The position numbers were made by a program, and so were the translations under genes. From contig QZEE01000021.1 in the NCBI GenBank assembly GCA_009917445.1, positions 1 through 64,000 on the forward strand: a DNA stretch of 64,000 nucleotides, read 5' to 3'. Each line of letters begins with the position of its first letter. Within the stretch, counting starts at the first letter, position 1. Source of the stretch: a bacterium D16-76. GTDB lineage: Bacteria; Bacillota; Clostridia; Oscillospirales; Acutalibacteraceae. The notes below the pieces were generated by a model. That model did not search any database, was not told the DNA's origin, and was given only the letters and a program-made list of their open reading frames with translations. Of the stretch, positions 53,931 to 62,948 are shown piece by piece.

Positions 53931-55466
53931 ATGAACATCGCCGCCTATTGCCGAGTCTCCACCGACAAGGAGGACCAGCTCAACAGTCTGGAAGCCCAGA
54001 AAGAATTTTTCTCCGAATATACCCAGCGCACCGGGGACGTGCTGGTGCGCCTGTACGCCGATGAGGGCATCTCCGGCACAAAGATAAAGAACCGGAAGGA
54101 GTTCCTGCGGATGATGGCCGATGCCGAGCACCACCTGTTCGACATGGTAGTGGTCAAGGATATCAGCCGTTTCTCCCGAAACACCGTTGACCTGCTCCAA
54201 AGTGTCCGCAGGCTTCGCTCGCTGGGCATCGAGACCCAGTTCCTCACCGCCAGCATGACCAACATGGGCAACAGCGAGCTGTTGCTGACCATGTTCGGGG
54301 CCATTGCCCAGGAGGAGAGCGCCAACACCTCCAAGCGGGTGAAGTTCGGCAAGAAGATGAACGCCGAGAAAGGCCGGGTGCCCAACATCGTCTACGGCTA
54401 TGACAAGACGGTGGGCGACTACTTTAACCTGGCTATCAACCAGCCGGAGGCGGAAATTGTCCGCCAAATCTTCCATATGTACACCGAGGAAGGCGCGGGC
54501 GCGGCAAAAATCGCCAACACCCTCAACCAGCGGGGCCTGCGCACCAAACGTAACTGCTCCTGGAGCCAGAACGCCATCTGCCGTATTTTGACCAACGAAC
54601 TGTACACCGGCAAAATCATCAACGGCAAGCAGGAGGTGGCAGACTTTCTCACGGGCCAGCGGGCGGACAAGCCGGAGGACGACTGGATCGTGGTGGACAG
54701 GCCCGAACTGCAAATCATCTCCCCCGAGACCTTCCAGCGAGCCCAGGAGATACTGGATTCCCGCCACAAGACCTTCCACACTGACCACCAGCGCCAGAGC
54801 AACAAGCACCTGTTTTCCACCCTCATCAAGTGCAAGGAGTGCGGCTGGTCATTTTATCGGACGGTACGCACCTATAAAAACACTTACGTGCGGTGGGTCT
54901 GCTCCGGGCACACGGGCCGGGGCGCGGACAGCTGCCCCAACGGCACTACCGTTGACGAGGATGAATTGATAAACACCCTGCAAAAATACTTCGCCGACAT
55001 ATTACGGCAGAAGAAAAATATCATTCCCTATGTGGTCAGGGAGTTCCAACGGGTCTACCGGGCTAAAGATGACAACCAGGGATATGAGAAAGAACTCACC
55101 GCCCAGCTTCAAAAGCTGCAAAAGACCCGCCAGAAATACATGGACATGTACACCGACGACCTTATCAGCCGGGAGGAGCTCAACGAGAAGATAGGCGGCT
55201 CCAAGAAGGAAATCGAGCGTATCGAAAACGAACTGAAAATCGTGGGATACAACATCACCAAGGGTGACCAACTGGAGAGCATCCTGCAAAACACCTTCAA
55301 GACCATAGAGGACATCACTGATGTGCGCGCCATGACCAACGCCCAGCTCAAGCGGGTCATCCAAAAAATTGAGGTGGACAAGGACGGCAACGTAGATATC
55401 TACCTACGGCTGCTGGGGGAGTTAGGGCTGCCCGAAACCGTTTTGATTCATGACAACCATACATAA
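53931..55466 (+). CDS. Large serine recombinase of the spoIIID-interrupting element
   Basis: A 511-residue TnpX/TndX/phage-integrase-like serine recombinase. Catalytic domain: nucleophile S10 (AAYCRVSTDKEDQ), then VKDISRFSRNTVDLL and SANTSKRVKFGKK. A Recombinase domain (about 165-265) and a zinc-ribbon domain (LIKCKECGW ... WVCSGHTGRGADSC, about 303-343) with a coiled-coil extension (about 385-445) follow. ATG 53931 has GAGGTG upstream. It ends at the stop TAA 55464-55466, which itself lies on the attR core, so the enzyme sits flush with its attachment site, as integrases of intervening elements do. It most likely integrates and excises this element. Confidence 0.93.
   Translation: MNIAAYCRVSTDKEDQLNSLEAQKEFFSEYTQRTGDVLVRLYADEGISGTKIKNRKEFLRMMADAEHHLFDMVVVKDISRFSRNTVDLLQSVRRLRSLGIETQFLTASMTNMGNSELLLTMFGAIAQEESANTSKRVKFGKKMNAEKGRVPNIVYGYDKTVGDYFNLAINQPEAEIVRQIFHMYTEEGAGAAKIANTLNQRGLRTKRNCSWSQNAICRILTNELYTGKIINGKQEVADFLTGQRADKPEDDWIVVDRPELQIISPETFQRAQEILDSRHKTFHTDHQRQSNKHLFSTLIKCKECGWSFYRTVRTYKNTYVRWVCSGHTGRGADSCPNGTTVDEDELINTLQKYFADILRQKKNIIPYVVREFQRVYRAKDDNQGYEKELTAQLQKLQKTRQKYMDMYTDDLISREELNEKIGGSKKEIERIENELKIVGYNITKGDQLESILQNTFKTIEDITDVRAMTNAQLKRVIQKIEVDKDGNVDIYLRLLGELGLPETVLIHDNHT
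55460..55465 (+). repeat. attR core of the spoIIID-interrupting element
   Basis: TACATA at the right junction repeats the attL core at 21024-21029. Element sequence lies to the left and spoIIID codons to the right. The presumed crossover dinucleotide is CA (55462-55463). Confidence 0.85.
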
Positions 55467-55602
55467 AGATGTATCCCAACGCCTGCAATATATTGACAGG
55501 GGCCTGTACCGGGACGTAAAAAATGTACTGGCGGTCAACAAAGCCCAGCGGCACATACGGGGCGGTATGGCTACCAAGAAAAAATACCAGTCGTTGAAAT
55601 AA
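55462..55602 (+). pseudogene. spoIIID: 3' part of spoIIID
   Basis: From CAT 55462 the frame encodes HKDVSQRLQYIDRGLYRDVK ... AVNKAQRHIRGGMATKKKYQ and stops at 55602: the second half of the recognition helix and the basic C-terminal tail of SpoIIID. It has no start of its own and lies downstream of the recombinase. It joins in frame with codons 1-36 at 20918-21025. The stretch is followed by a terminator-like hairpin, which fits the natural gene end. Confidence 0.93.
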
Positions 55603-55623
55603 AAGCCCAGCCCCAGCAAAAGA

Positions 55624-55668
55624 GCCCAGCCGCTGGCAGCCGCCAGCAGCTGGGCCTTTCTTGCTTTT
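55624..55668 (+). terminator. spoIIID terminator (candidate)
   Basis: GCCCAGC (55624-55630) and GCTGGGC (55649-55655) with inner CTGGC/GCCAG form a hairpin, followed by a T-rich run (CTTTCTTGCTTTT). Confidence 0.6.
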
Positions 55669-55670
55669 CT

Positions 55671-56201
55671 CTAATAATCCAGCACAACAGCTCCATCTTC
55701 CCACTGGGCGTCCCGCAGACTGGGGATGTCAATGTAGCCTAAAGCATCGGCGTACAAACGGAAGGGCCCAGGGCCCATCAGCGTCTGCAGAGGCACCGTA
55801 TAGCCAAGGGGAAGCGTTGCACCCGAGTCAAGATGCGCCCCATACGCCGGGGTTACTCTGGGACAATACGCAACATACCATTCCCCCCGCCGGTAACGGC
55901 CGACGAAATAAGAGGCATTGAAATACTGTGGCCCGGTAATCTCCACAACAATTTTCACTAGCGGCGACTCAGGGGTATCCACGAAAGAGCGGCCATCTTC
56001 TTTCTTGAATAGGGATATCTCCTTCAGCCGCATGGGGGAATCGTCCGTATCGAACCAAGCGTTGGCCTCACAAAATTCATCCACCGTCCAATCTGCAAAG
56101 GGGTCAATGGCGCTGCTGGCAAGCGCCCCCCAAGAGAGCAGCCCCGCCGCCAGCACGCCTACCCCAAACCGCAACAGGGCCTTGAGAATATACCTCCTCA
56201 T
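55671..56201 (-). CDS. Secreted hypothetical protein
   Basis: A 176-residue protein of unknown family. ATG 56201 has GGAGAGGTGAC upstream and is followed by a basic start (MRRYILKALL) and a hydrophobic signal segment (GVGVLAAGLLSWGALAS). The remainder is beta-rich (VKIVVEITGPQYFNASYFVG). It starts within the end region of the HIT gene and so forms a pair with it. No function is proposed. Confidence 0.65.
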   Translation of the reverse strand: MRRYILKALLRFGVGVLAAGLLSWGALASSAIDPFADWTVDEFCEANAWFDTDDSPMRLKEISLFKKEDGRSFVDTPESPLVKIVVEITGPQYFNASYFVGRYRRGEWYVAYCPRVTPAYGAHLDSGATLPLGYTVPLQTLMGPGPFRLYADALGYIDIPSLRDAQWEDGAVVLDY

Positions 56202-56205
56202 CCTG

Positions 56206-56559
56206 TCACCTCTCCGGTGGAAAGGGCGGCCAGCCCATCTTCCGCTTGCCCAGCAGATGGAAATGCAAATGCTGCACGCTCTGCATGCCATCCTCGCCGC
56301 AGTTGTTGACAACCCGGAAGCCCTTTTCCAACCCCAACTCCCGGGACAGCTCCGCAATAACCTCAAAAATATGCGCCACCACCCCGCTGTTTTCCGGGCC
56401 GATCTCCTGAGCCGAGGCAATATGCTCCTTCGGGATCACCAGCACATGCACCGGCGCCTGAGGATCCAGGTCATAAAAAGCCACCACCTGTCTATCCTCG
56501 TAAACCTTGTTAGAGGGGATCTCCCCCGCCGCAATCTTACAAAAAATGCAATCTGCCAT
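56206..56559 (-). CDS. HIT-family nucleotide-binding protein (HinT-like)
   Basis: A 117-residue histidine-triad protein: ADCIFCKIAAGEIPSNKVYE at the start and the triad HLHFHLLG (about 98-105). HIT hydrolases split AMP from phosphoramidates such as AMP-lysine. The catalytic His motif is complete. ATG 56559 follows GGAAGGGATGG; an in-frame ATG 24 bases upstream is less well placed. Confidence 0.93.
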   Translation of the reverse strand: MADCIFCKIAAGEIPSNKVYEDRQVVAFYDLDPQAPVHVLVIPKEHIASAQEIGPENSGVVAHIFEVIAELSRELGLEKGFRVVNNCGEDGMQSVQHLHFHLLGKRKMGWPPFPPER

Positions 56560-56739
56560 AATCAACCATCCCTTCCCAATCAAATAAATCGGTTTTCAGC
56601 TCAAGCCCTTTCCCAAAAGGGCTTGCAGGGGTGTGGGGTGAGCGTCTGCCATGTAGCAAAACGTATCGCTTCGCGAAACGTTTACAAGCTGCAAACCCAC
56701 CGGGCCGGCAGGCACGACCGGCGTCCCCACGGCCTTCCC

Positions 56740-59370
56740 TTAGCCCAGCTGCTTCTTCACCAGCCCCGGCACCGCCGCCAAAGCTTCGTCCAGCTTGGTC
56801 TGATCCTTAGCGCCTGCCATGGCAAAGTCTGGCCGCCCGCCGCCGTTGCCGCCGGTGAGCATGGCCACCTCTTTTACAAGCTGCCCAGCTTTCAGGCCCT
56901 TATCCTGGGCCGCTTTATTGCAGGCCGCCGCCAAAGACGCCTTGCCCCCCGCAATGCCCGCGAACACCGCCGCCAAGGGCTCCTCATATTCCTTAGCCTT
57001 GTCGCACAAAGCCCGCAGGGCGTCCGGCGCGGTGCCAGAAAGCAGGGCAAACACCACCTTGACGCCCTCCACCTCCTGGGCGTTCTGGAACACGCCCTGC
57101 AGGTTCGCCTTGGCCACCTGCTGGTTCAGGGCCTCAATCTGCTTGTCCTTCTCCTTGATCTCCCCCATCAGCTGCTTGGCCCGGATGGGCAGCTCTGCCG
57201 GGTTCGGGGTCTTCAAGGCCTGCGCGGTTTCCAGCAGGGTAGCGTTCTGGGCCGTAATAAGCCCCAGCACCCCCGCGCCGGTAACCGCCTCAATGCGCCG
57301 CACGCCCGAAGCCACCGAGGACTCCGAAACGATTTTAAAGAGCCCCAGCTTAGCCGTGTTGTCCATGTGGGTGCCGCCGCAGAACTCCCGGGAGAACCCG
57401 TCGGTTACCGAGGCCACCCGCACCACGTCGCCGTACTTCTCGCCAAAGAGGGCCATGGCCCCGCTCTTGCGGGCTTCCTCAATGGGCATTTCTTTTACTT
57501 CCACCGGCACAGCCTTCAAAATCTCTTCATTGACAAGAGTCTCTACCGCCACCAATTCATCCGGTGTCATAGCGGAGAAATGGGTAAAGTCAAAACGCAC
57601 CTGGCGTTCGTTTACCAGCTGCCCCGCCTGCTCCACATGGCCGCCCAGCACCTTGCGCAAGGCCGCCTGCAGCAGATGGGCGCCGGTATGGTTGCGCATG
57701 ATCTGCTCACGGCGCTTTCCGTCTACCTGGGCTGTAACCGCCGCGCCAACGGTCAAGGAGCCCTCGGCCACTACAGCCCGGTGCAGGAACACCCCTTGGC
57801 TGCGGGTAGTGTCCACCACATCTACCAAAAGCCCCTGGGCCTTGATCTCACCGCTGTCGCCGACCTGTCCGCCGCTTTCGCCATAGAAGGGGGTCTTATT
57901 CAGCACTACGCTGATTTCCGCCCCTTTCCCAGCCGATTCCACAAGCTTACCGCCCTGAATAATAGCTATGACTTCGGCCCCAGCCACCAGCTGGCCATAG
58001 CCGGTAAATTCCGTGTCCGCCAGACCCGCCGCCGCCGTGCCCTCGCCCTTCCAGGCATCGGCCCCGGCATCCTTACGGGCGCTGCGGGCGCGCTCCTTCT
58101 GCTCCTTCATCAGCTCCTTAAAGCGCTCTTCGTCCACATCCATGCCGCGCTCGGACAAAATCTCCCGGGTCAAATCCAAGGGGAAGCCATAGGTATCGTT
58201 CAAGGTAAAGGCGTGCTCACCAGAAAACACTTTAGAATCCGCCTTATCAATAAAGCTGTTAAGCAACGCCAAGCCCTGGTCAATGGTGCGCAGGAAGCTT
58301 TCCTCCTCAAAGCTGATAACCTTGCGGATGGTCTCCCGCTTTTCCCGAAGCTCCGGGTAGGCCTTTTCATTCTCCTGAATAACCGTGTCCGCCAAATCAG
58401 CCAGGAAAACACCGTTCACCCCCAAAAGCTTGCCATGGCGGGCAGCCCGGCGCAAAAGCCTGCGCAGCACATAACCCCGTCCCTCATTCGAGGGCAGCAC
58501 ACCGTCGCCAATCATAAACACCGTAGAGCGGATATGGTCGGTGATAACACGCAGGGAAATGTCGCTTTTCGGGCTTGCCCCATAAGCCACGCCGGAAATC
58601 GAGCTCATATGCTTCATAATGTTCTGCACCGTGTCCACCAGGAACAGGTTGTCTACCCCCTGCATCACACAGGCCAGGCGCTCCAAGCCCATACCGGTGT
58701 CAATGTTCTTCTGGATCAGCTCAGCATAATTGCCCTCCCCATCGCTGTCAAACTGGGAGAACACCAGGTTCCAAATCTCAACATAGCGGTCACACTCACA
58801 GCCCACGCCGCAGGCCGGCTTGCCGCAGCCATGCTCTTCCCCCCGGTCAAAGTAAATTTCCGAGCAAGGCCCGCAGGGGCCGCTGCCGTGTTCCCAGAAA
58901 TTGTCCTCTTTGCCCATGCGCTTCATATGGCTTTCCGGCACACCGATTTCCTTTGTCCAGATGTCCCAGGCCTCGTCATCGGTCTCAAAAACTGTAACAT
59001 AAAGCTTTTCCTCAGGGATTTCCACTATCTGGGTAAAAAACTCCCAAGCCCACGAAATCGCCTCCCGCTTGAAATAATCCCCAAAGGAGAAGTTGCCCAG
59101 CATCTCAAAGAAGGTGCCGTGGCGGTCGGTAATGCCCACACTGTCAATGTCCGGGGTGCGGATGCACTTCTGGCAAGTGGTCACCCGGCGGCGGGGAGGC
59201 TCCACCTCGCCGGTGAAATACTTTTTCATAGGGGCCATGCCTGCGCCAATAAGTAAAAGGCTGTTGTCCCCCTGCGGTATAAGGGAGAAACTGGGTAGGC
59301 GGAGATGCTCTTTTGATTCGAAGAAATCCAAAAACTTCTCACGTAATTCATTTAATCCTGTCCACTGCAT
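56740..59370 (-). CDS. alaS: Alanyl-tRNA synthetase
   Basis: An 876-residue enzyme that charges tRNA-Ala. Domains in order: catalytic (MQWTGLNELREKFLDFFE ... PMKKYFTGEVEPP ... GNFSFGDYFKREA, about 1-235), tRNA-recognition helices, editing domain with HTGAHLLQAAL and CGGTHMDNTA, and the coiled C-terminal/C-Ala part. ATG 59370 starts at the domain border with AAAGGTT upstream. A T-box leader lies upstream with one small membrane gene between, so tRNA-Ala charging probably controls its transcription. Confidence 0.97.
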   Translation of the reverse strand: MQWTGLNELREKFLDFFESKEHLRLPSFSLIPQGDNSLLLIGAGMAPMKKYFTGEVEPPRRRVTTCQKCIRTPDIDSVGITDRHGTFFEMLGNFSFGDYFKREAISWAWEFFTQIVEIPEEKLYVTVFETDDEAWDIWTKEIGVPESHMKRMGKEDNFWEHGSGPCGPCSEIYFDRGEEHGCGKPACGVGCECDRYVEIWNLVFSQFDSDGEGNYAELIQKNIDTGMGLERLACVMQGVDNLFLVDTVQNIMKHMSSISGVAYGASPKSDISLRVITDHIRSTVFMIGDGVLPSNEGRGYVLRRLLRRAARHGKLLGVNGVFLADLADTVIQENEKAYPELREKRETIRKVISFEEESFLRTIDQGLALLNSFIDKADSKVFSGEHAFTLNDTYGFPLDLTREILSERGMDVDEERFKELMKEQKERARSARKDAGADAWKGEGTAAAGLADTEFTGYGQLVAGAEVIAIIQGGKLVESAGKGAEISVVLNKTPFYGESGGQVGDSGEIKAQGLLVDVVDTTRSQGVFLHRAVVAEGSLTVGAAVTAQVDGKRREQIMRNHTGAHLLQAALRKVLGGHVEQAGQLVNERQVRFDFTHFSAMTPDELVAVETLVNEEILKAVPVEVKEMPIEEARKSGAMALFGEKYGDVVRVASVTDGFSREFCGGTHMDNTAKLGLFKIVSESSVASGVRRIEAVTGAGVLGLITAQNATLLETAQALKTPNPAELPIRAKQLMGEIKEKDKQIEALNQQVAKANLQGVFQNAQEVEGVKVVFALLSGTAPDALRALCDKAKEYEEPLAAVFAGIAGGKASLAAACNKAAQDKGLKAGQLVKEVAMLTGGNGGGRPDFAMAGAKDQTKLDEALAAVPGLVKKQLG

Positions 59371-59567
59371 TGTTATCGCAACCTTTCTAAAAAATAATAG
59401 CAAGTTAAAATAGACTGGCAAACAAAAGGGTGCCCAGCGGGGTTGCTGCGTACCAGTGGCACACAGCAACCGACCGAGCCGGCAGGCGAGACCCCACGGC
59501 CCTTTAGCGGGTTCTTAGGGCAGCGCCCTAGGTGGGGTGTGGGGCAAAGCCCCTAAGGTCTTAAACC

Positions 59568-59804
59568 CTATTCCCCCTTCCGAAAATACTCCACCCCCAA
59601 CACAACAAGCCCTGCAACCAGTAGCAGCCCACCCAAGACCACTGGCCACACCATGCCGCTTTCCAGCATAGCGGTGCCAAAGCGCCCTGGCGGGGTAAAC
59701 CAAGACGAGACGTTGTACACGTTTGCGGCAGAGCCCACCAGCCCGCCCATGCACCAAATCGTGCCGATAAGCGTAAGAAACCCGCCGATAACTGCTCTTT
59801 TCAT
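59568..59804 (-). CDS. Small membrane protein between a T-box leader and alaS
   Basis: A 78-residue protein with two membrane helices (about 5-27 and 52-73), not recognised. ATG 59804 has GGAGGG upstream and lies 22 bases after the terminator T-run of the T-box leader, so it is the first gene of that unit, ahead of alaS (about 200 bases further on). Confidence 0.6.
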   Translation of the reverse strand: MKRAVIGGFLTLIGTIWCMGGLVGSAANVYNVSSWFTPPGRFGTAMLESGMVWPVVLGGLLLVAGLVVLGVEYFRKGE

Positions 59805-59826
59805 CGTTTATCTATCCCTCCTACAC

Positions 59827-60090
59827 AAAAATAGGGCCTGCCAGTCCACAAGGGACGGGCAAGCCCGCGGTACCACCCAAATTGCAAAACGCCAGCCAAA
59901 AAGCCAACCGTTTTGCCGCTTTTACCCCGTTAACGCCAGAGGCGACGCCGCCGCTCCTCGCGGCAGTGTGCATACGCATTTGCGCGTATGAAACAGAGCG
60001 GCCTGCCTGCACCATCCTACGGCTTTGCACCAGCCAGCCGTCTCTCTGTACGCCGGTGAGAGGCATCTTCCCCACACATCCTTTATTTTC
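59827..60090 (-). promoter_or_regulatory. T-box riboswitch, probably for tRNA-Ala
   Basis: The minus strand carries the T-box antiterminator GGGTGGTACCGCG (59866-59878), overlapping one arm of a strong terminator (59834-59866) with a TATTTTT tail (59827-59833), and a stem I region including GGTGCAAAGCC (about 60025-60035). Uncharged tRNA would disrupt the terminator. The specifier codon could not be fixed (a GCC or GCT in the stem I bulge is possible), but alaS downstream argues for alanine. Confidence 0.85.
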
Positions 60091-60096
60091 TACCCT

Positions 60097-60125
60097 ATTA
60101 TAGCCGCTTCCCTGGCTTGTGTCAA
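60097..60125 (-). promoter_or_regulatory. Promoter of the T-box/alaS unit
   Basis: A perfect sigma-A promoter on the minus strand: TTGACA (60120-60125), 17 bp, TATAAT (60097-60102), just upstream of the T-box stem I. Confidence 0.92.
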
Positions 60126-60201
60126 TCTTTTTCTTTCACAATGATAAGACCTTGACGGCTTCACCCCCCAAAATCTTTCCCTTCATTTTTTCTTTTGTTA
60201 C

Positions 60202-60302
60202 TAGAGTCTGTTTTATAACTCCGAAACGCCGTCTTTACGTCTAAAACGGACGGCTTCTGCGTCAAAAATCCTGGCATTTCTCCGGTTTTGAAACAGACTC
60301 TA
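60202..60302. repeat. MITE-like palindromic element, 101 bp
   Basis: Ends are a perfect 12-bp inverted repeat, TAGAGTCTGTTT (60202-60213) and AAACAGACTCTA (60291-60302); the interior has further short dyads (GCCGTC ... GACGGC) and no coding frame. Such elements are often spread over a genome in intergenic regions. Confidence 0.6.
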
Positions 60303-60401
60303 AAAGACCTTAGGGACTATGCCCCGAACACCCCGCCAACACTTTTTAGCGCCCCCAGGACACAACAGCCCCTTAAAGCCCCGCACTTTACTTCCCCTTT
60401 T
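60303..60401. other. Intergenic, nothing recognised
   Basis: The remaining stretch between the inverted-repeat element and the penicillin-binding protein's stop shows no gene or clear signal. Confidence 0.4.
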
Positions 60402-62018
60402 TCATTCTGCCTGCTGGGCAAAATAAAGCTCCGCAATATCCTCTGTCACCTCTTTAAAGACCTTTGCCGCCGCTCCTCCATCATCGGGCGCAGCCTCCCG
60501 CAGCACTGTAATACAATACCGCGGCCCATTTTCATCACACAAAAATCCGCTGTACCAAAAATGCAGCAGTTCTTCCCCCTCTTCTATAATCCCAGTCTGG
60601 GCCGTCCCCGTCTTAATCCCCACGGTAAGCCCCCGCCCCGCGCCAGGACGCCCCGTCCCATTCTTTGCGGCGCTTTTCAAATGCCCTTGCAGCTGTCGGG
60701 CCACCGCCGGGTCCAACACCTCTACGGAGTAATCCGTAGCAGGCACCAGGGGGGTTAAAACGCCCCCGCCATCCACCTGCCCCAAAATGAGCTTAGGCGT
60801 ACTGTACACCCCATCGCTTGCCACGCAGTTCATCATGGCGCAAAGCTGCAAAGGCGTCGTAGTCAATTCCCCTTGCCCAAAAGCAAAGTTCCCCAACGCC
60901 CGCACGTTTTCCAGGCTCTCCCCCTTTGGCAGCACCCCGGGCTGGGTCCGCAGGCCCCGGCCAAATTCCTGTGCCGTGCCAAACCCCATGTTGTGCGCCA
61001 TACTAAGCACCTGCTGCCCGCCCATAGCCCTGGCCGCGTTGATAAAATAGCAGTTGCACGACTTTTCCAACGCCCCCCGCAGCCCCAGCTGCCCGTGGGC
61101 CGTGCCGTCAATGCAATGGAACAAAAGCCCCCCCGTATTCAAGGCCCCTGTGCAGGTAAAGCTTTGGGGCAATCCACCCCCTTCCAGCCCCGCCGAAGCC
61201 GTCACCACCTTAAACACCGACCCCGGCGCATAAGCGCAAAAGGCCCGGTTCAAAAGGGGCGAACCTTCGGCCCCCGCCGCCTGGGCCATATTTTCCGGGG
61301 AATAATCCGGCACACTTGCCAGGGCCCGAATCTCGCAGTTTGGCGACTCCGTCACCACCACAGCCCCCTGCCCCAGCTGCTGGGCCGCCTCCTGCACGCG
61401 TTCCTGCAAAGCACTGTCCAGGGTAAGGGCCACACCGCCCTTGGCCTCTTCCATCGTATCCACAACCAGCCGCTCATCCCCGGCAATCACCCGCCCCAAC
61501 GCGTCCACGTGGTAATACACCGATATCTCCCCGCTATAAGCCGACAGCATGTCATCCATAGCCAGCTCTATCCCTGCGGCCCCCCTGCCCATGCTGTCCA
61601 AATACCCGACTACATGAGGGGCCAGCTGGTTTTTGCTGTAGCGCACCGGCACGGTAAATAGATCCACGCACTCATGCTGCACCGTCTGGGGCAGCACCAT
61701 AGAAAAAGGTTTGCCGTCCTCTAAGGCCAGGGCAAGGCGGTCTCGGTAACGGCCTTGGGTAGCCTTTTCCAAGGCGCCAATTGCCTCAATGCCCGGGGCA
61801 ATCGCCGCCACCTGCCGATGGTACGAGCTGGTAAGGGGCTGTAAACGGCAGTCATAAATAACGCCCCTGGCCTTGGCCACTTCCAGCTTATACACACCCT
61901 GGCGGCCCGCAGCGTCCACATATTCCGCCCCGCCGGAGACCTGGGTGATAGAATACCCCGCCGCGGCCAGCATAGCCATCAACAAAAAGAACACTATATA
62001 CGCCCTGCGTCTCGCCAT
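60402..62018 (-). CDS. Penicillin-binding protein, transpeptidase (SpoVD/FtsI-like class B)
   Basis: A 538-residue cell-wall transpeptidase: an N-terminal membrane anchor (about 6-26), a dimerisation/pedestal region, and the catalytic domain with S267-x2-K270 (APGSVFKVV), S320-x-N322 (KSCNCYF) and the late KTG (GIKTGTAQ). It cross-links peptidoglycan. Length and lack of a PASTA tail fit a smaller class B enzyme, possibly for division or spores. ATG 62018 at the first Met of the anchor. Confidence 0.92.
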   Translation of the reverse strand: MARRRAYIVFFLLMAMLAAAGYSITQVSGGAEYVDAAGRQGVYKLEVAKARGVIYDCRLQPLTSSYHRQVAAIAPGIEAIGALEKATQGRYRDRLALALEDGKPFSMVLPQTVQHECVDLFTVPVRYSKNQLAPHVVGYLDSMGRGAAGIELAMDDMLSAYSGEISVYYHVDALGRVIAGDERLVVDTMEEAKGGVALTLDSALQERVQEAAQQLGQGAVVVTESPNCEIRALASVPDYSPENMAQAAGAEGSPLLNRAFCAYAPGSVFKVVTASAGLEGGGLPQSFTCTGALNTGGLLFHCIDGTAHGQLGLRGALEKSCNCYFINAARAMGGQQVLSMAHNMGFGTAQEFGRGLRTQPGVLPKGESLENVRALGNFAFGQGELTTTPLQLCAMMNCVASDGVYSTPKLILGQVDGGGVLTPLVPATDYSVEVLDPAVARQLQGHLKSAAKNGTGRPGAGRGLTVGIKTGTAQTGIIEEGEELLHFWYSGFLCDENGPRYCITVLREAAPDDGGAAAKVFKEVTEDIAELYFAQQAE

Positions 62019-62148
62019 CTAAATTGCCCTCCCGCGCGTTTTTTCTTACCCTAGTCTTCGCCGCAAAGAGCCAAGAAATACAAGGTATATCCAAGATATC
62101 CCCGGGAAAGCTTTTTTTAAGACTTTTATGCGAAAGGCAGGCACCACC

Positions 62149-62508
62149 ATGAAGCAATCGGGTAAATACGCCGTGACCGGGGCCCTGGCCGGTTTTGCCA
62201 ACGGCTTTTTTGGCACAGGGGGCGGGTTGTTTTTAGTGCCGCTGCTTACCCGCTGGGCCCACATGGAGCAGCGCAGCGCCTTTGCCACCTCGGTGGCGGT
62301 GGTGCTGCCCCTGTCCCTGGCCTCCGCGGCCATCTACTTTTTTAAGGGTGCCCTAGACTTTTCCACCTGCTGGCCCTATCTGGCCGGTGGATTTTTAGGC
62401 GGGCTGATCTCCGGCTCCATCTTTAAAAAAGTGCCCCTGGGCTTTTTGCGCCGGGCCTTTGGGGCTTTCATCCTGTACGGCGGGATAAGGGCGGTGCTGG
62501 CGCTGTGA
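62149..62508 (+). CDS. TauE/SafE half transporter A
   Basis: A 119-residue membrane protein with about four helices, matching one half of the TauE/SafE (sulfite exporter/anion permease) family: GALAGFANGFFGTGGGLFLV near the start. The next gene encodes the other half and overlaps this one's stop (GTGA), so the two halves probably combine into one transporter. Anion exported not known. Confidence 0.82.
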   Translation: MKQSGKYAVTGALAGFANGFFGTGGGLFLVPLLTRWAHMEQRSAFATSVAVVLPLSLASAAIYFFKGALDFSTCWPYLAGGFLGGLISGSIFKKVPLGFLRRAFGAFILYGGIRAVLAL

Positions 62509-62876
62509 ACTGGCTTTTCCCTTTGCTCATCGGCACGGCCACAGGGGTGCTTTCCGGCTTTGGCATTGGGGGCGGCACCCTGCTGGTGCTTTGGCTCACC
62601 CTGGCCGCCGGCCTTGACCAACTGCGGGCTGGCGGCATAAACCTGGCCTACTTTGTGTGCTGCGCCCTGCCCGCCCTTATAGGCCACGCCAAAAACCATC
62701 TTATTGAAAAAAAGGCCGCCTTGTGGGCTGCCCTTTTTGGTGTGCCCGCCTGCGTCGGTGCCGCGTTTCTGGCCGCTGGCATGCAGACCGAGCTTTTGCG
62801 CCGCTTCTTCGGCGTACTCCTCCTGTTTGTAGGCTGGCGGGAGCTTTTCCCAGCAAAAACAGAAAAAGGAAAGTGA
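62505..62876 (+). CDS. TauE/SafE half transporter B
   Basis: A 123-residue second half of the TauE/SafE pair, with the matching glycine motif LSGFGIGGGTLLVLWL near its start and about four helices. GTG 62505 overlaps the previous stop by four bases. Full-length TauE proteins of about 250 residues contain both halves in one chain. Confidence 0.82.
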   Translation: MNWLFPLLIGTATGVLSGFGIGGGTLLVLWLTLAAGLDQLRAGGINLAYFVCCALPALIGHAKNHLIEKKAALWAALFGVPACVGAAFLAAGMQTELLRRFFGVLLLFVGWRELFPAKTEKGK

Positions 62877-62948
62877 TTTCCCTCCCGAACCGGGCACACT
62901 AACATCGGGCGTAAACACGCCCGCAAAACCGCAAGAGGGGGTACGAAC

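Noticed and set aside
55918-59256. A 1112-codon open frame on the plus strand
   Set aside because: It is antisense to alaS, with composition typical of a shadow of a GC-rich gene and no recognisable domain.
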